Shown one piece after another: positions 1-8,394 of a stretch of DNA of 64,000 nucleotides. The stretch spans positions 27,977 through 91,976 of the forward strand of contig NZ_JAKNTW010000042.1 in assembly GCF_022213955.1 (NCBI RefSeq), in the 5' to 3' direction. The notes beneath the pieces are model-generated. The model saw only the letters and a program-made list of their open reading frames with translations, did not search any database and was not told the DNA's origin. The position numbers were made by a program, and so were the translations under genes. Origin of the DNA: Dolomitihabitans soli. Its GTDB lineage: Bacteria > Actinomycetota > Actinomycetes > Streptosporangiales > Streptosporangiaceae. Position 1 is the first letter of the stretch, and every line of letters starts with the position of its first letter.

Positions 1-272
1 GAAGGAAATTCATCCGACGGGATAAGGATTTTCCTCTAGAGATCATTATGTACTGTAGTTTGGAAGCGCTGATGTTCCCCGTCGCTTCGCCGAGCGTGCT
101 GGATCTCAGCTGGGGGTGGGGCTCCGGGGGTGGTAGCCCGCGGGCCTCACTCCTGCGAACCTGCCCCTGCTATGGGAGGGCGGCAGGCAAGCCGGCAAGC
201 GAACAGAGCCGGCACCCACGGTGGGCTGTCTGGGAACCACTCCGGAATCTGCTGGGCGCCTCATCTCGTAGG

Positions 273-929
273 GTGAGCAGCGTGCGGCTTGCGCTTTTCG
301 ATCTTGATAACACGCTGGTGAACCTTGACGAGGCTTTCTGCGGGTGGGTGGGCGAGTTCGTTGAGGCGCATGTTTTGGACGACCACGCGGCGGGTTGGTT
401 GCGTGCTCTCGACGCTGCCGGCTACCCACACCGTGAGGTGTTCTTCGGCAAGGTGCGGGAGCGGTTCGGGTTGCGGGAGTCGGTGGATGAGCTGTGGCAG
501 GCGTACCGGCGGCGTATGCCGGATCTTGTTCGGTGTCGCCCTGAGGTGATGGCTGGGCTGGCAAGGTTGCGGTCGGCAGGGTGGCGGGTCGGGATCGTCA
601 CCAACGGGACGGCGGACAACCAGCTCGGGAAGATCCAGCGGACGGGGTTGGCCGATGCCGTCGACGGGTACGCGCTGTCAGGTGTCGAGGGCATCCGTAA
701 GCCTGATGTCGGGTTGTTCGAGGTTGCTGCTAAGCGGTGTGGGGTGAGCCTCGCTGACGGGGGATGGATGGTCGGTGACAACCTCGTTGCCGACATCGCT
801 GGAGGGCGTGCGGCGGGGTTGCGAACGATCTGGGTTGACCGTGGCACGTGGCCGGGGGAGGAGCACCGTGCGGACCATGTGGTCTCGGATATTCTCGAGG
901 CTATGGCGATCCTGCACGCCGAGGGATGA
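273..929 (+). CDS. HAD-family hydrolase (phosphatase-like)
   Basis: A 218-residue haloacid dehalogenase superfamily hydrolase, probably a cytoplasmic phosphatase of a small phosphorylated metabolite. All four HAD motifs are visible: LFDLDNTLV (nucleophile and second Asp), IVTNGT (motif II), the lysine in IRKPD (motif III) and MVGDNLVADI (motif IV). The cap is of the helical C1 type, as in the PGP/pyrimidine 5'-nucleotidase branch. The reading frame is open further upstream, but that extension has no HAD similarity, so a GTG just before the LALFDLDN strand is chosen; a second GTG nine bases later is equally possible. The substrate cannot be told from sequence. Confidence 0.85.
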   Translation: MSSVRLALFDLDNTLVNLDEAFCGWVGEFVEAHVLDDHAAGWLRALDAAGYPHREVFFGKVRERFGLRESVDELWQAYRRRMPDLVRCRPEVMAGLARLRSAGWRVGIVTNGTADNQLGKIQRTGLADAVDGYALSGVEGIRKPDVGLFEVAAKRCGVSLADGGWMVGDNLVADIAGGRAAGLRTIWVDRGTWPGEEHRADHVVSDILEAMAILHAEG

Positions 930-1191
930 AGGGGAAGCATGCCGTCCGAGACAGGGGAAGGTTCACCCTCTGCCGCGCGGCTTCCGTTTCTCGGGCCTGG
1001 CGGCCCTGCGATACGGGTCCACTTGCCACCGAGTCTCCATGGCTGAGCGCGTTCGCCCAGGTGAATGCTCTTGCCGTACAGCACAGAAGTACAGCAACGC
1101 AGCCGCACACCGCCGGTCCACGCCGCCCCTCAACACACCTCCCAGCAGTCCAAGAAGGCTATGGCCACGCCTGTGCCTACAGTTCGCATCG
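930..1191. other. Intergenic stretch with one possible 35-codon ORF
   Basis: No convincing gene. An ATG at 939 preceded by GGGGAAG opens a 35-codon frame ending at 1046 on the plus strand. It could be a leader peptide or the stump of a lost gene. The rest shows no protein similarity that I can recognise and leads into the tRNA-like 3' end. Confidence 0.4.
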
Positions 1192-1228
<37 letters not shown>

Positions 1229-1297
1229 GGGCCGTTCTTGAAACGGCCTGAGAGACGTTGACGGGATCCCGTCTGATCATTGCGATCGGGCGGGATC
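1229..1297 (+). repeat. Intergenic repeat, right module, copy D (two tandem hairpins)
   Basis: Hairpin 1 (1230-1248) pairs GGCCGTT with AACGGCC. Hairpin 2 pairs 1265-1278 with 1284-1297 through a 14-bp stem with two G-U pairs and the loop ATTGC. The same two-hairpin module recurs near 12.2 kb and 25.75 kb with pairing largely preserved by compensating or wobble changes, so the RNA structure, perhaps a terminator, appears to be what is kept. This copy sits immediately after the tRNA-like 3' end and lacks the left module seen in the other copies. Confidence 0.7.
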
Positions 1298-1838
1298 TTG
1301 TCGTTTCAGGGGCTTTTGTCGAGTTCAAGGAGCTTGACGAGCGCTACGACTGGAGGGCCGCCTGGCTCGCGGTCATCGATCAGACCACAGGAGCATGGCT
1401 GACCGGCGAGTGGCTGGAGCGAGCACATCCGTTCATAACGGTTCGCATGCCCGGCGCTCGCCGGTGAGACACGGCGTGGATGGCGGCTCATGTGGTCGAA
1501 GCGGGGCAGTGGCTCGCCGCGTTGACGGCCGTGGCGGTGCTGACCCGGTCTGGGAGTGGCAGGCGGGTCGCTGGCGCCGGCTCCTTCATGGACAGCGACT
1601 TGGCGGCGGTCTCGGTCATCAAGCGTCTCTTCCTTGATCATCAGATCCGCCGTTGGTTTTACAGTCCCCATGTGGCGGTGCGCACACCCAGATGACCATA
1701 TGCCTTGCCGGTGCCGTCGGCGGCTTCGTGATCCTTGAGACGATCGCTCTGGCCAATGTGCTCAGCATATTCCTGCATGATGCAACATTTCAGGGTCTTG
1801 GTACGTCTTAGCCGGGATGAACGAGAGGACTCCTCCCC
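1298..1838. other. Intergenic region without a supported gene
   Basis: Short open frames exist, for example a 69-codon frame that begins inside the repeat and ends at 1467. None has a ribosome binding site or a recognisable family. The right end carries the probable promoter of the sigma-factor operon. Confidence 0.4.
1784..1808 (+). promoter_or_regulatory. Candidate ECF-type promoter of the sigma/anti-sigma operon
   Basis: AAC (1784-1786) and CGTC (1804-1807) are separated by 17 bases, matching the AAC/CGTC core that many ECF sigma factors recognise. It lies about 30 bases upstream of the sigma-factor start, consistent with autoregulation. Inference from a short motif only. Confidence 0.4.
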
Positions 1839-2318
1839 GTGGATGACGCATCAGACTTTGCGCATTTCGCTGCCAATCGGGCTGATGCGCTGTTCCGCTT
1901 TGGCTACATGCTCACTGGCAACCCGCACGACGCCGCCGACCTGGTTCAGGAGGCGTTGGCACGGCTGCGCAGTTCGTGGCCCCGCGTGCAGCGCAAGCAT
2001 GACCCGGAGGGCTACGTGAAAACCACGATCATCCGGCTGCACATCTCCATTTGGAGGCGGCGCAGGCGCGAAGTCCTGGCTTGGGAGGTGCCTGACCAGC
2101 CGCAATCGGTGACGGAGTCGCCGCTGGACCTATGGGACGAACTTGCCAAACTGCCCAAGCGGCAGCGTGCCGTACTTGTCCTTCGTTACTACGAGGATCG
2201 GTCGGATGCCGAGATCGCCCAGTTGCTTGGCATTTCTCCGGGAACAGTGCGGAGCCAGGCATCCCGCGCCCTGGACAAACTGCGCGACACCGTCGCCCCG
2301 CTGAGGAGTTTGCGATGA
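1839..2318 (+). CDS. ECF RNA polymerase sigma factor, SigE family
   Basis: A 159-residue sigma-70 family factor of the group usually annotated SigE-family in actinomycetes. Region 2 is seen near residues 13-35 (FRFGYMLTGNPHDAADLVQE) and region 4, a helix-turn-helix, near 100-150 (DAEIAQLLGISPGTVRSQAS). The start is GTG with GAGAGGA ten bases upstream. Its stop codon overlaps the ATG of the next gene (ATGA), so the two are translationally coupled. The partner is a membrane protein and probably the anti-sigma factor. The inducing signal is unknown. Confidence 0.9.
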   Translation: MDDASDFAHFAANRADALFRFGYMLTGNPHDAADLVQEALARLRSSWPRVQRKHDPEGYVKTTIIRLHISIWRRRRREVLAWEVPDQPQSVTESPLDLWDELAKLPKRQRAVLVLRYYEDRSDAEIAQLLGISPGTVRSQASRALDKLRDTVAPLRSLR

Positions 2319-3469
2319 ACGACGTTGAAAAGGTGCTGCGCCAGACGTTTGCCGGCGCGGAGGCACGGGTCCCGCCCACGCCTCCGGATCTGCTGCGCCA
2401 GGTGACCGTACGGCAGGCCCGGCGCAGACGCCGCGGCCGGGTGGCGGTTGCCGCGGTGGCCACCGGTCTCGTGGTCGGGGTGACGTCGGCCGTGGTATGG
2501 CGGGCTCCCGAAACGCAACCTGCCATCACGCCGCAACCCATCATCACGGAGAAGCTCGCGCCGCCGGTGGAACAGGTGCTGCCTTCGGTGACCGCGGAGG
2601 TCTCCCGGAAGGTCCCGAATGGTGAGGCGTTCACGCCAAAGCTGTTCATCGATTCACGGACCATGCTCGGATACGTGTCGAAGAAAGGCTACGATCCTGC
2701 ACCTGAGTTGTGGACTTATCGCGTGGACTCGGAGACCTTTCGGCGTTTGACGACCATCGATTATCCCATCGCGCCGGTGGACTCACTGGCAATAGGCGAA
2801 GGCGTGATCGCCTGGTTTAAGTATGTGGACCGGAACATCCACATCATGACAATTCCGGTTACGGGGGGCACTCCCCAGACGGTGGTCTCGTTCCCAGCCG
2901 AGTTGGATGTGGACAAGGTGCACGGGGACTCCATATACGGTGTCGACCTGGCCATTGGGGATGGCAAGATCTTCTGGTCGTCGACCAAGTCGGGCGGTGT
3001 CAATCAAGTTCCGGTGTCGGGCGGCGAGCCGTCGTTCGCCGCAGGTACGGAGGGGCTGCGTCTCTTCCGTTGGCCCTGGGCGGGGCGTCCGACCGATGAA
3101 CGGCCAGTGGGCATGACAAATCTGCTGAACGTGAGCACCGGGGAGAGGCTCTACGATCCCGTGCGGGCACAGTGCGACGTGATCTGGTGCATCACCGGCG
3201 ACCAGGCAACCCGCCGAGACGGCAGCCAGACTGTGGACCTGCCGGGCAGTAGCCCTCGGTCACTCGTCGCCGATCGCTTCGTCACCATCGATCACGTCGA
3301 CGAGCAGGGACGGAAGGCTCAAGCGATCTTTGATCTCGCCACATCACAGCTCGGCAGGCTGTGGATCCAAAACGACCGCGAGGCGTCCCCCACCCTCTAC
3401 ACCGACACGGACATGCTCTACTTCAAGCGTGGCGACAAGTGGGTCGTCATTCACAACCCCGACCGTTAG
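2315..3469 (+). CDS. Probable membrane-anchored anti-sigma factor with extracytoplasmic sensor domain
   Basis: A 384-residue protein translationally coupled to the preceding sigma factor. The first 45 residues are cytoplasmic and end in a basic stretch (RQARRRRRGR). One membrane segment follows (residues about 44-65, VAVAAVATGLVVGVTSAVVW), then about 310 extracytoplasmic residues with recurring beta-strand and PVSGGEP-like turns, suggestive of a beta-propeller. No classical HxxxCxxC zinc anti-sigma motif is seen in the N-terminus, so the anti-sigma role rests on coupling and topology. The upstream in-frame extension is a shadow of the sigma gene. Confidence 0.7.
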   Translation: MNDVEKVLRQTFAGAEARVPPTPPDLLRQVTVRQARRRRRGRVAVAAVATGLVVGVTSAVVWRAPETQPAITPQPIITEKLAPPVEQVLPSVTAEVSRKVPNGEAFTPKLFIDSRTMLGYVSKKGYDPAPELWTYRVDSETFRRLTTIDYPIAPVDSLAIGEGVIAWFKYVDRNIHIMTIPVTGGTPQTVVSFPAELDVDKVHGDSIYGVDLAIGDGKIFWSSTKSGGVNQVPVSGGEPSFAAGTEGLRLFRWPWAGRPTDERPVGMTNLLNVSTGERLYDPVRAQCDVIWCITGDQATRRDGSQTVDLPGSSPRSLVADRFVTIDHVDEQGRKAQAIFDLATSQLGRLWIQNDREASPTLYTDTDMLYFKRGDKWVVIHNPDR

Positions 3470-3516
3470 TCCCGCGCGACCACGAAGCTGTCAGTACCTG
3501 AAGGCGCCGAACAGCT

Positions 3517-3604
3517 GGGAAACGATCAGTTATGTTGCGGGAAGCGATCATCGCCATCCCCGACACGGTGCAGGCCACGCATATTCGTGAACACCCCACC
3601 CATG
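3517..3604 (+). repeat. Intergenic repeat, left module, copy A
   Basis: Contains GGGAAACGATCA, then GGGAAGCGATCATCGCCATCC, and ends with CGTGAACACCCCACCCA, all shared with the copies near 12.1 kb and 25.65 kb. Here the left module is followed by a different, strong terminator instead of the two-hairpin right module. Confidence 0.65.
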
Positions 3605-3608
3605 TCAA

Positions 3609-3643
3609 AGGCCACTTCCTCCTGTCGGAAGTGGCCTTTTTTT
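3609..3643 (+). terminator. Rho-independent terminator of the sigma/anti-sigma operon
   Basis: An 11-bp perfect stem (AGGCCACTTCC / GGAAGTGGCCT) with a 7-base loop is followed by a run of T. This is the clearest intrinsic terminator in the window. It ends the upstream plus-strand operon. Confidence 0.9.
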
Positions 3644-3933
3644 GGTGCCGTACAGCAGCGAAATACAGCCATTGACCAGCCGATCGATCTCCACGACCGC
3701 ATCCGCTGGCAGCTCGCCGACCGGAACGGCATCGGCGGCGGCCGGTCGAGCATGGCGGCCACCCGCGAGCAGACGAGCCAAGTCGCAGGTCGCCGTTCGC
3801 ATGATCTCTCGCAAACCTGCGGCCCGCTCGAAGCGGGCTCGACAGGAGCGCACGATGCGCTCGCCGCGCCCGGGCCGCTCCGCAGGGCTGCAAGGCGCCG
3901 CTGCCGTCATGACCGGGAACCGCTTCGTATGTA
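3644..3933. other. Intergenic region, no supported gene
   Basis: A minus-strand frame (starts near 3967 or 3910, ends 3605) would encode a stretch such as FERAAGLREIM that looks protein-like. It has no recognised family, lacks a ribosome binding site and reads through the terminator hairpin. It may be a decayed regulator fragment; I do not call it a gene. Confidence 0.35.
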
Positions 3934-3968
3934 TTTGTACGATAGTACTAGTTGTACTATCGTACAAA
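3934..3968. promoter_or_regulatory. Perfect 15-bp inverted-repeat operator upstream of the MFS-TetR operon
   Basis: TTTGTACGATAGTAC, a 5-base spacer TAGTT, then GTACTATCGTACAAA, an exact reverse complement. It ends one base before the ATG of the exporter, so a bound repressor would cover the transcription and translation start. The TetR protein encoded second in the operon is the obvious ligand. Confidence 0.8.
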
Positions 3969-3969
3969 C

Positions 3970-5514
3970 ATGTCGTTGGAGAAGAATGTCACAACGCCTG
4001 CCGGGCCTCGGCGTGCCGGTGGGCGGGAGTGGTTCGGGCTGGGGCTGCTGGCGTTGCCGACCGTGCTACTGGGGCTCGACGTCACGGTGCTGTACCTGGT
4101 GTTGCCGAGCATGGCCGCCGAGCTGAACCCCACGGCCACACAGACGATGTGGATCATGGACGCCTACGGCTTCTTCATCGCCGGTCTCCTCATCACGATG
4201 GGGACGCTGGGAGACCGGATCGGCAGGCGACGCCTGCTGATGATCGGAGTTGCGGCGTTCGCGGCCGTCTCCGTCCTCGCCGCGTTCGCCCCGAGCTCCG
4301 GTCTTCTGATCCTGGCTCGCGCGCTGCTGGGCATCGCGGGCGCCACGCTCATGCCCTCGACCCTGTCGCTGATCAGCAACATGTTCGCCGACGTACGGCA
4401 GCGGGCCGTGGCCATCGGCGTGTGGGCGACCATGTTCGCCCTCGGTATGGCGGCCGGTCCGGTGGTGGGCGGTGCCCTGGTCGACCGGTTCTGGTGGGGA
4501 GCGGCCTTCCTGATCGCGGTGCCGGTGGCGGTGATCGTCTTGGCCTGCGCGCGTGCGCTGCTACCCGAGTACGCGGTACCCGGTGAAGGCCGGCTGGATC
4601 TCGTCAGCGTCGCCCTGTCGCTGGTCGCCATCTTGCCGGTGGTCTATGCCGTGAAGAACCTCGCCACGCACGGGGTCGATGCGCTGACGTTGGTACTCGT
4701 GCTGATCGGTGCGGCTGCGGGGATCGTCTTCGTCCGCAGGCAGCTCCGGCTCGCCTCCCCACTGCTGGACGTGACGCTGTTCGCCGACCGCGCCTTCTCC
4801 GCCGCCCTGGCGGTTCTGCTGATCGGGCTCGTCGGTGTGGGAGGCACGATGTACCTGGTCACCCAGTTCCTGCAACTGGTCGAGGGGCTCTCGCCGGCGG
4901 TGGCCGGATTGTGGATGGGTCCACCCGCACTGGCGATGTTCGCCGCCGCCATCGGCGCCCCGATCGTGGCCAGGCGCATCCGGCCAGGGACGGTCATGGC
5001 GGCGACCCTGGGGCTCTCCCTGATCGGATACGCGCTCCTCGCCACAGCGGACACCGACAGCGCGGTGAGCGTCGTGATCGGTTTCGCCTTCGTCTACCTC
5101 GGCCTCGGAGCCATCGCGGCGCTGGGCACCGACATCGTCGTCGGGGCCGCTCCAGCGACGAAGTCCGGATCGGCGGCGGCGATGTCCGAGACCGTGCAGG
5201 AACTCGGCCTCGCCGTGGGGGTCGCCCTGCTCGGCAGTCTCACCACGGCCGTCTACCGGTCTCAGGTCCAGGCGCCCTCGGACGTGCCGGTCGGGATCGC
5301 CGACCGTGTCACCGACAGCCTGAGCGGCGTCCTCGCGGTTTCCGGCCGGGTCCCGCCAGAGACACTCCACGGTGCCCGGGAAGCGTTCACCACCGGGCTG
5401 AACACCGCCTCCCTCATCGCGGGGGCCGCGATCGTCGCGGTGACCGCGCTGTGCCTGCTCACGCTCAGGCACATCCGCCCCATCGGGGAAACCTCGCCTG
5501 ATCGTCTAACCTGA
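3970..5514 (+). CDS. MFS drug exporter, DHA2 (EmrB/QacA) family, 14 TM
   Basis: A 514-residue proton-driven efflux protein of the inner membrane. Family motifs are clear: GLDVTVLYLVLP (motif D1), GDRIGRRRLLMIG (motif A), LLGIAGATLMPS (motif B region) and the antiporter motif C around MAAGPVVGGALVD. Length and hydrophobicity fit 14 transmembrane helices. The ATG is chosen because the possible upstream TTG start lies inside the operator. There is no room for a ribosome binding site, so the mRNA may be leaderless. The TetR gene follows after 15 bases, giving a self-regulated resistance operon. Substrate unknown. Confidence 0.9.
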   Translation: MSLEKNVTTPAGPRRAGGREWFGLGLLALPTVLLGLDVTVLYLVLPSMAAELNPTATQTMWIMDAYGFFIAGLLITMGTLGDRIGRRRLLMIGVAAFAAVSVLAAFAPSSGLLILARALLGIAGATLMPSTLSLISNMFADVRQRAVAIGVWATMFALGMAAGPVVGGALVDRFWWGAAFLIAVPVAVIVLACARALLPEYAVPGEGRLDLVSVALSLVAILPVVYAVKNLATHGVDALTLVLVLIGAAAGIVFVRRQLRLASPLLDVTLFADRAFSAALAVLLIGLVGVGGTMYLVTQFLQLVEGLSPAVAGLWMGPPALAMFAAAIGAPIVARRIRPGTVMAATLGLSLIGYALLATADTDSAVSVVIGFAFVYLGLGAIAALGTDIVVGAAPATKSGSAAAMSETVQELGLAVGVALLGSLTTAVYRSQVQAPSDVPVGIADRVTDSLSGVLAVSGRVPPETLHGAREAFTTGLNTASLIAGAAIVAVTALCLLTLRHIRPIGETSPDRLT

Positions 5515-5529
5515 TGTCCGGGAGGGAGC

Positions 5530-6111
5530 ATGGGAGACGACGACAGGTCAACGGACGGACGCAAAGCCAGAGGCCACAAGCGCCGAACCGAGATCATCGA
5601 CGCCACCTTGGCAGTCGTCCAGCGCGACGGAGCGGCCGGAGTGACTCACCGCACCGTCGCCAAGGAAGCCGGCATTCCCGTCAGCCTGAGCACCTACTAC
5701 TTCGCCACCCTCGACGACCTGCTCGTCGCCGCCCTGACCAGCGTCACCGAGGCATACACCGCGCGCATCCGTCACATCATCGACAACCGCGACGACAAGC
5801 TGCGCGGCCTTGCCGAGCTCATCGCCGAATCCGCCGGCACCGGACGCGAACGCGCACTGGCCGAACGCGAATTGTCCACTCTCGCCGCGCGACGGCCCGC
5901 CCTGCGCCCCATCGCCCGCCGCTGGCGCGAGCACGTCGCCGAGCTCGCCCAGCGCTGCACCGACTCCCCCGACGCCGTGACCGCGGTGGTCGCGGCCTCT
6001 GACGGACTCTGCGCCGCCATCCTGATCGACAACGCACCCGGCGACCCCGGCTACGTGCACGCCGTCTTGCGGCAGGCACTCGGCGTCCAGCCCGAGGCGA
6101 CCAGGCAGTGA
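5530..6111 (+). CDS. TetR-family repressor of the adjacent MFS exporter
   Basis: A 193-residue TetR protein. The N-terminal helix-turn-helix is at residues about 25-60 (VTHRTVAKEAGIPVSLSTYY). The helical C-terminal ligand domain is variable, as usual. GGGAGGG precedes the ATG at good spacing. As second gene of the operon it most likely binds the perfect inverted repeat at 3934-3968 and is released by the exporter's substrate. Confidence 0.88.
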   Translation: MGDDDRSTDGRKARGHKRRTEIIDATLAVVQRDGAAGVTHRTVAKEAGIPVSLSTYYFATLDDLLVAALTSVTEAYTARIRHIIDNRDDKLRGLAELIAESAGTGRERALAERELSTLAARRPALRPIARRWREHVAELAQRCTDSPDAVTAVVAASDGLCAAILIDNAPGDPGYVHAVLRQALGVQPEATRQ

Positions 6112-6132
6112 CCCGCAGTTCGCCCCGGCGAC

Positions 6133-6419
6133 CTACTGGTGTCCCAAAGCGGGTCCGCGTGCTGCCGCGACTGCGGCGAAGACGGCGTGGGCCTGATCGA
6201 TCGCCTCAGGGTAGGTCTGGGCCCTGTCGTGTACGGCGAGGGCGCGGTAGATGCCGGCCAGGCTCGGGCTCTGCCTTGCGTTTTGCCGGTGGGGATGATC
6301 AGGCCGGGCCGGAAGGCCCCCACGGTCTCGCCGGCAGCCTTTCGGCGCAGGATGGTGTGCAACATGTCGTCGGTGATGACCAGGGCCGGGCCGCCGTGCT
6401 TTTCCTCAGCACCGCCCAC
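6133..6419 (-). pseudogene. Frameshifted C-terminal remnant of a site-specific recombinase-like protein
   Basis: One frame reads ITDDMLHTILRRKAAGETV...LIIPTGK. After a shift near 6275-6290 the next frame reads SLAGIYRALAVHDRAQTYPE...QAHAVFAA before a stop. Joined, this resembles the C-terminal helix-turn-helix tail of serine recombinase-like proteins of Streptosporangiales. The family call is from memory of the motif, not a search. The catalytic N-terminus is absent, so this is debris of a mobile or integrative element. Confidence 0.5.
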
Positions 6420-6470
6420 AAGCCATCTTCCGATTCAACACCTGAGCGGAGACCTTGAGGCGTCCGCGGG

Positions 6471-7124
6471 TCACGGCTGTCCGGGCGTCCGCGGAACGAG
6501 CAGCCCGCGGTTGAACGCCTCGGTGACGGCGGCGGCGCGGTCGTTCACCCCGAGCTTGGTGTAGATGTTCAGCAGGTGGGACTTGACAGTGGCCTCCGTG
6601 ATGAACAGCCGAACGGCCGCCTCGCGGTTGGTGTTCCCGGCCGCCACAAGTTCGAGGACCTCCAGCTCGCGGGGGCTGAGCAGCTGCGGCGTGGGTGCCC
6701 GCATCCGGTTCATCAGCCGGGCCGCCACCGAGGGGGACAGCACGCTCTCGCCCCTGGCCGCGGCCCGCGCACCACGCAGCAGTTCCTCCCGGGGGGAGTC
6801 CTTGAGGAGGTAGCCGGTAGCGCCCGCCTCGATCGCCGGCAGGACGTCGGTGTCGGAGTCGTAGGTCGTCAGCACCAGCACGCGCGCGCTGACGCCGAGC
6901 CGGGCCAGCTCGATGATCGCGGCCAGCCCGTCCATGCCCGGCATGCGCAGGTCCATCAGAATCACGTCGGGCCGCAGTTCCTGGGCCAGCCGCACCACGT
7001 CGGCGCCGTCCGCGGCCGCGCCCAGCACCTCGAATCCGGGCGCGGAGGCGAACATGCTGCTCAGCCCATCCCTGACAACAGGATGGTCGTCGGCGATCAG
7101 CAGCCGGATCGGGGTGCCGGTCAT
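6471..7124 (-). CDS. NarL/LuxR-family response regulator
   Basis: A 217-residue response regulator. The receiver domain (about 1-120) has the acidic pocket in IADDHPVV, the phospho-acceptor Asp in VILMDLRMPG, Thr in LVLTTYD and Lys in YLLKDSP. The LuxR-type helix-turn-helix (about 150-210) reads LSPRELEVLELVAAGNTNRE and ATVKSHLLNIYTKLG. Its ATG overlaps the stop of the sensor kinase (ATGA). Last gene of a four-gene operon with an ABC exporter, which it probably controls. Confidence 0.93.
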   Translation of the reverse strand: MTGTPIRLLIADDHPVVRDGLSSMFASAPGFEVLGAAADGADVVRLAQELRPDVILMDLRMPGMDGLAAIIELARLGVSARVLVLTTYDSDTDVLPAIEAGATGYLLKDSPREELLRGARAAARGESVLSPSVAARLMNRMRAPTPQLLSPRELEVLELVAAGNTNREAAVRLFITEATVKSHLLNIYTKLGVNDRAAAVTEAFNRGLLVPRTPGQP

Positions 7125-8359
7125 GCGCCGCTCCCGGTCAGCGGACAAGGGACGCAGGCCGAGATGCCGGCGCCGGCGCCGGGCTCGGACTCGACGCGCA
7201 GACTGCCGGACAGCCCTTCCACGCGCTGCCGCATGATCGTCAGGCCGAACCCGCCAGGCTCAAGGCTCGCAAGGTCGAAGCCCTTGCCGTCGTCGCGCAC
7301 GTCCAGTGCCACCTCCTGCTCCAGATAGGACAGTGTCACCCCGACTCTGCTCGCGCCCGCGTGTCTGGCCACGTTGGCCAGCGCCTCCTGCGCCGTGCGC
7401 AGCAGCGCGAACTCGGCCTCGGGCATCATCGGCCGCGCCGTTCCGGTCGTCGTGACCTGGACGGGCAGGCCATGCAGCTTCGACCACCGGTCGGCGACGC
7501 CGGCGAGCGCGTCGCTCAGGCGCGCGGTCCGCAGCGGCTCGGGCCGGAGCGCGTCGACCGAGCGCCGCGCCTCGGTCAGGCTCTCCCTCGCCAGGTTCTT
7601 GACGGCGTCGAAGGGCCGGCGCCACGGCGCCGGGACCTCGTGCATCTGCTCGGCCGCCTGGAGTTGCGCGATGATGCCGGTGAGCCCCTGCGCCAGAGTG
7701 TCATGGATCTCGCGGGCCATCCGCCGGCGCTCGTCGAGCACGCCCGCCTCCCTGGCCTGGGCGAGCAGTTGGGCATGCAGGCCGGCGTTCTCGGCGAGCG
7801 ACGCCTCCAGCAGCCGGTTCATCCGGCTCAGCTCGTCGAGGGTCTGCTCGCGCCGCTCCTCCTCCTTCTCGGCGAGCCGCAGGACCCAGGCGCAGCTGCA
7901 CATCATGGCGATGTTGAAGGCGACGATGGTCACGTGCATCGCCAGGCCGAGCGCGTCCGTCTTGGGGATGCCGGACGCCTGCGCCGTACCGGCCAGGACC
8001 GCCGCGGCGGCCACGCCCAGCAGCCGCCACGGCCAGCGCAGGACCGTGAAGGAGTAGATGTAGGCGGCAGGGGTGAAGAGCCCGAAAGCGGGGTGACGGG
8101 CCACCAGGACCGCGGTGATCACGAGCACCCCCGCGACGAACACCCCCATGATCCGTGGCCGGTCCCACCAGCCGGGACGCAGGGTGAACATGCCGAGCAT
8201 CCACGCGGCCGCCAGCCCGCACAGGCCGAGGTCGATGAGCAAGGAGCCGCCCGCCCAGTCCTCCACGATCATCAGGATCGCGACGAGGAGCGCCAGTAGC
8301 GCGTACGGCACCACGTTGACCAGAAGGAACGGCGGCTGTTGCGAAATCTTCCTGCTCAA
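7121..8359 (-). CDS. Membrane sensor histidine kinase (HisKA_3/NarL-type)
   Basis: About 412 residues. The N-terminal half is hydrophobic with roughly five to six membrane segments and no large extracellular domain, typical of intramembrane-sensing kinases that detect envelope stress. A coiled linker (LAEKEEERREQTLDELSRMN) leads to the dimerisation/phospho-acceptor helix MAREIHDTLAQGLTG (His). The ATPase domain follows, with TAQEALANVARHA, DDGKGFD and FGLTIMRQRVEG. The start is uncertain: the TTG used here follows GGGAGAGGGAG closely; a GTG further in is possible. Coupled to the response regulator. Confidence 0.88.
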   Translation of the reverse strand: MSRKISQQPPFLLVNVVPYALLALLVAILMIVEDWAGGSLLIDLGLCGLAAAWMLGMFTLRPGWWDRPRIMGVFVAGVLVITAVLVARHPAFGLFTPAAYIYSFTVLRWPWRLLGVAAAAVLAGTAQASGIPKTDALGLAMHVTIVAFNIAMMCSCAWVLRLAEKEEERREQTLDELSRMNRLLEASLAENAGLHAQLLAQAREAGVLDERRRMAREIHDTLAQGLTGIIAQLQAAEQMHEVPAPWRRPFDAVKNLARESLTEARRSVDALRPEPLRTARLSDALAGVADRWSKLHGLPVQVTTTGTARPMMPEAEFALLRTAQEALANVARHAGASRVGVTLSYLEQEVALDVRDDGKGFDLASLEPGGFGLTIMRQRVEGLSGSLRVESEPGAGAGISACVPCPLTGSGA

Positions 8360-8394
8360 AACTCCCTCTCCCCGCGGGATTCTATTCCCAGCGT

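Noticed and set aside
3605..3967. Minus-strand 120-codon frame divergent from the MFS gene
   Set aside because: It begins inside the operator, runs through an intrinsic terminator and has no recognised family; at most a decayed fragment.
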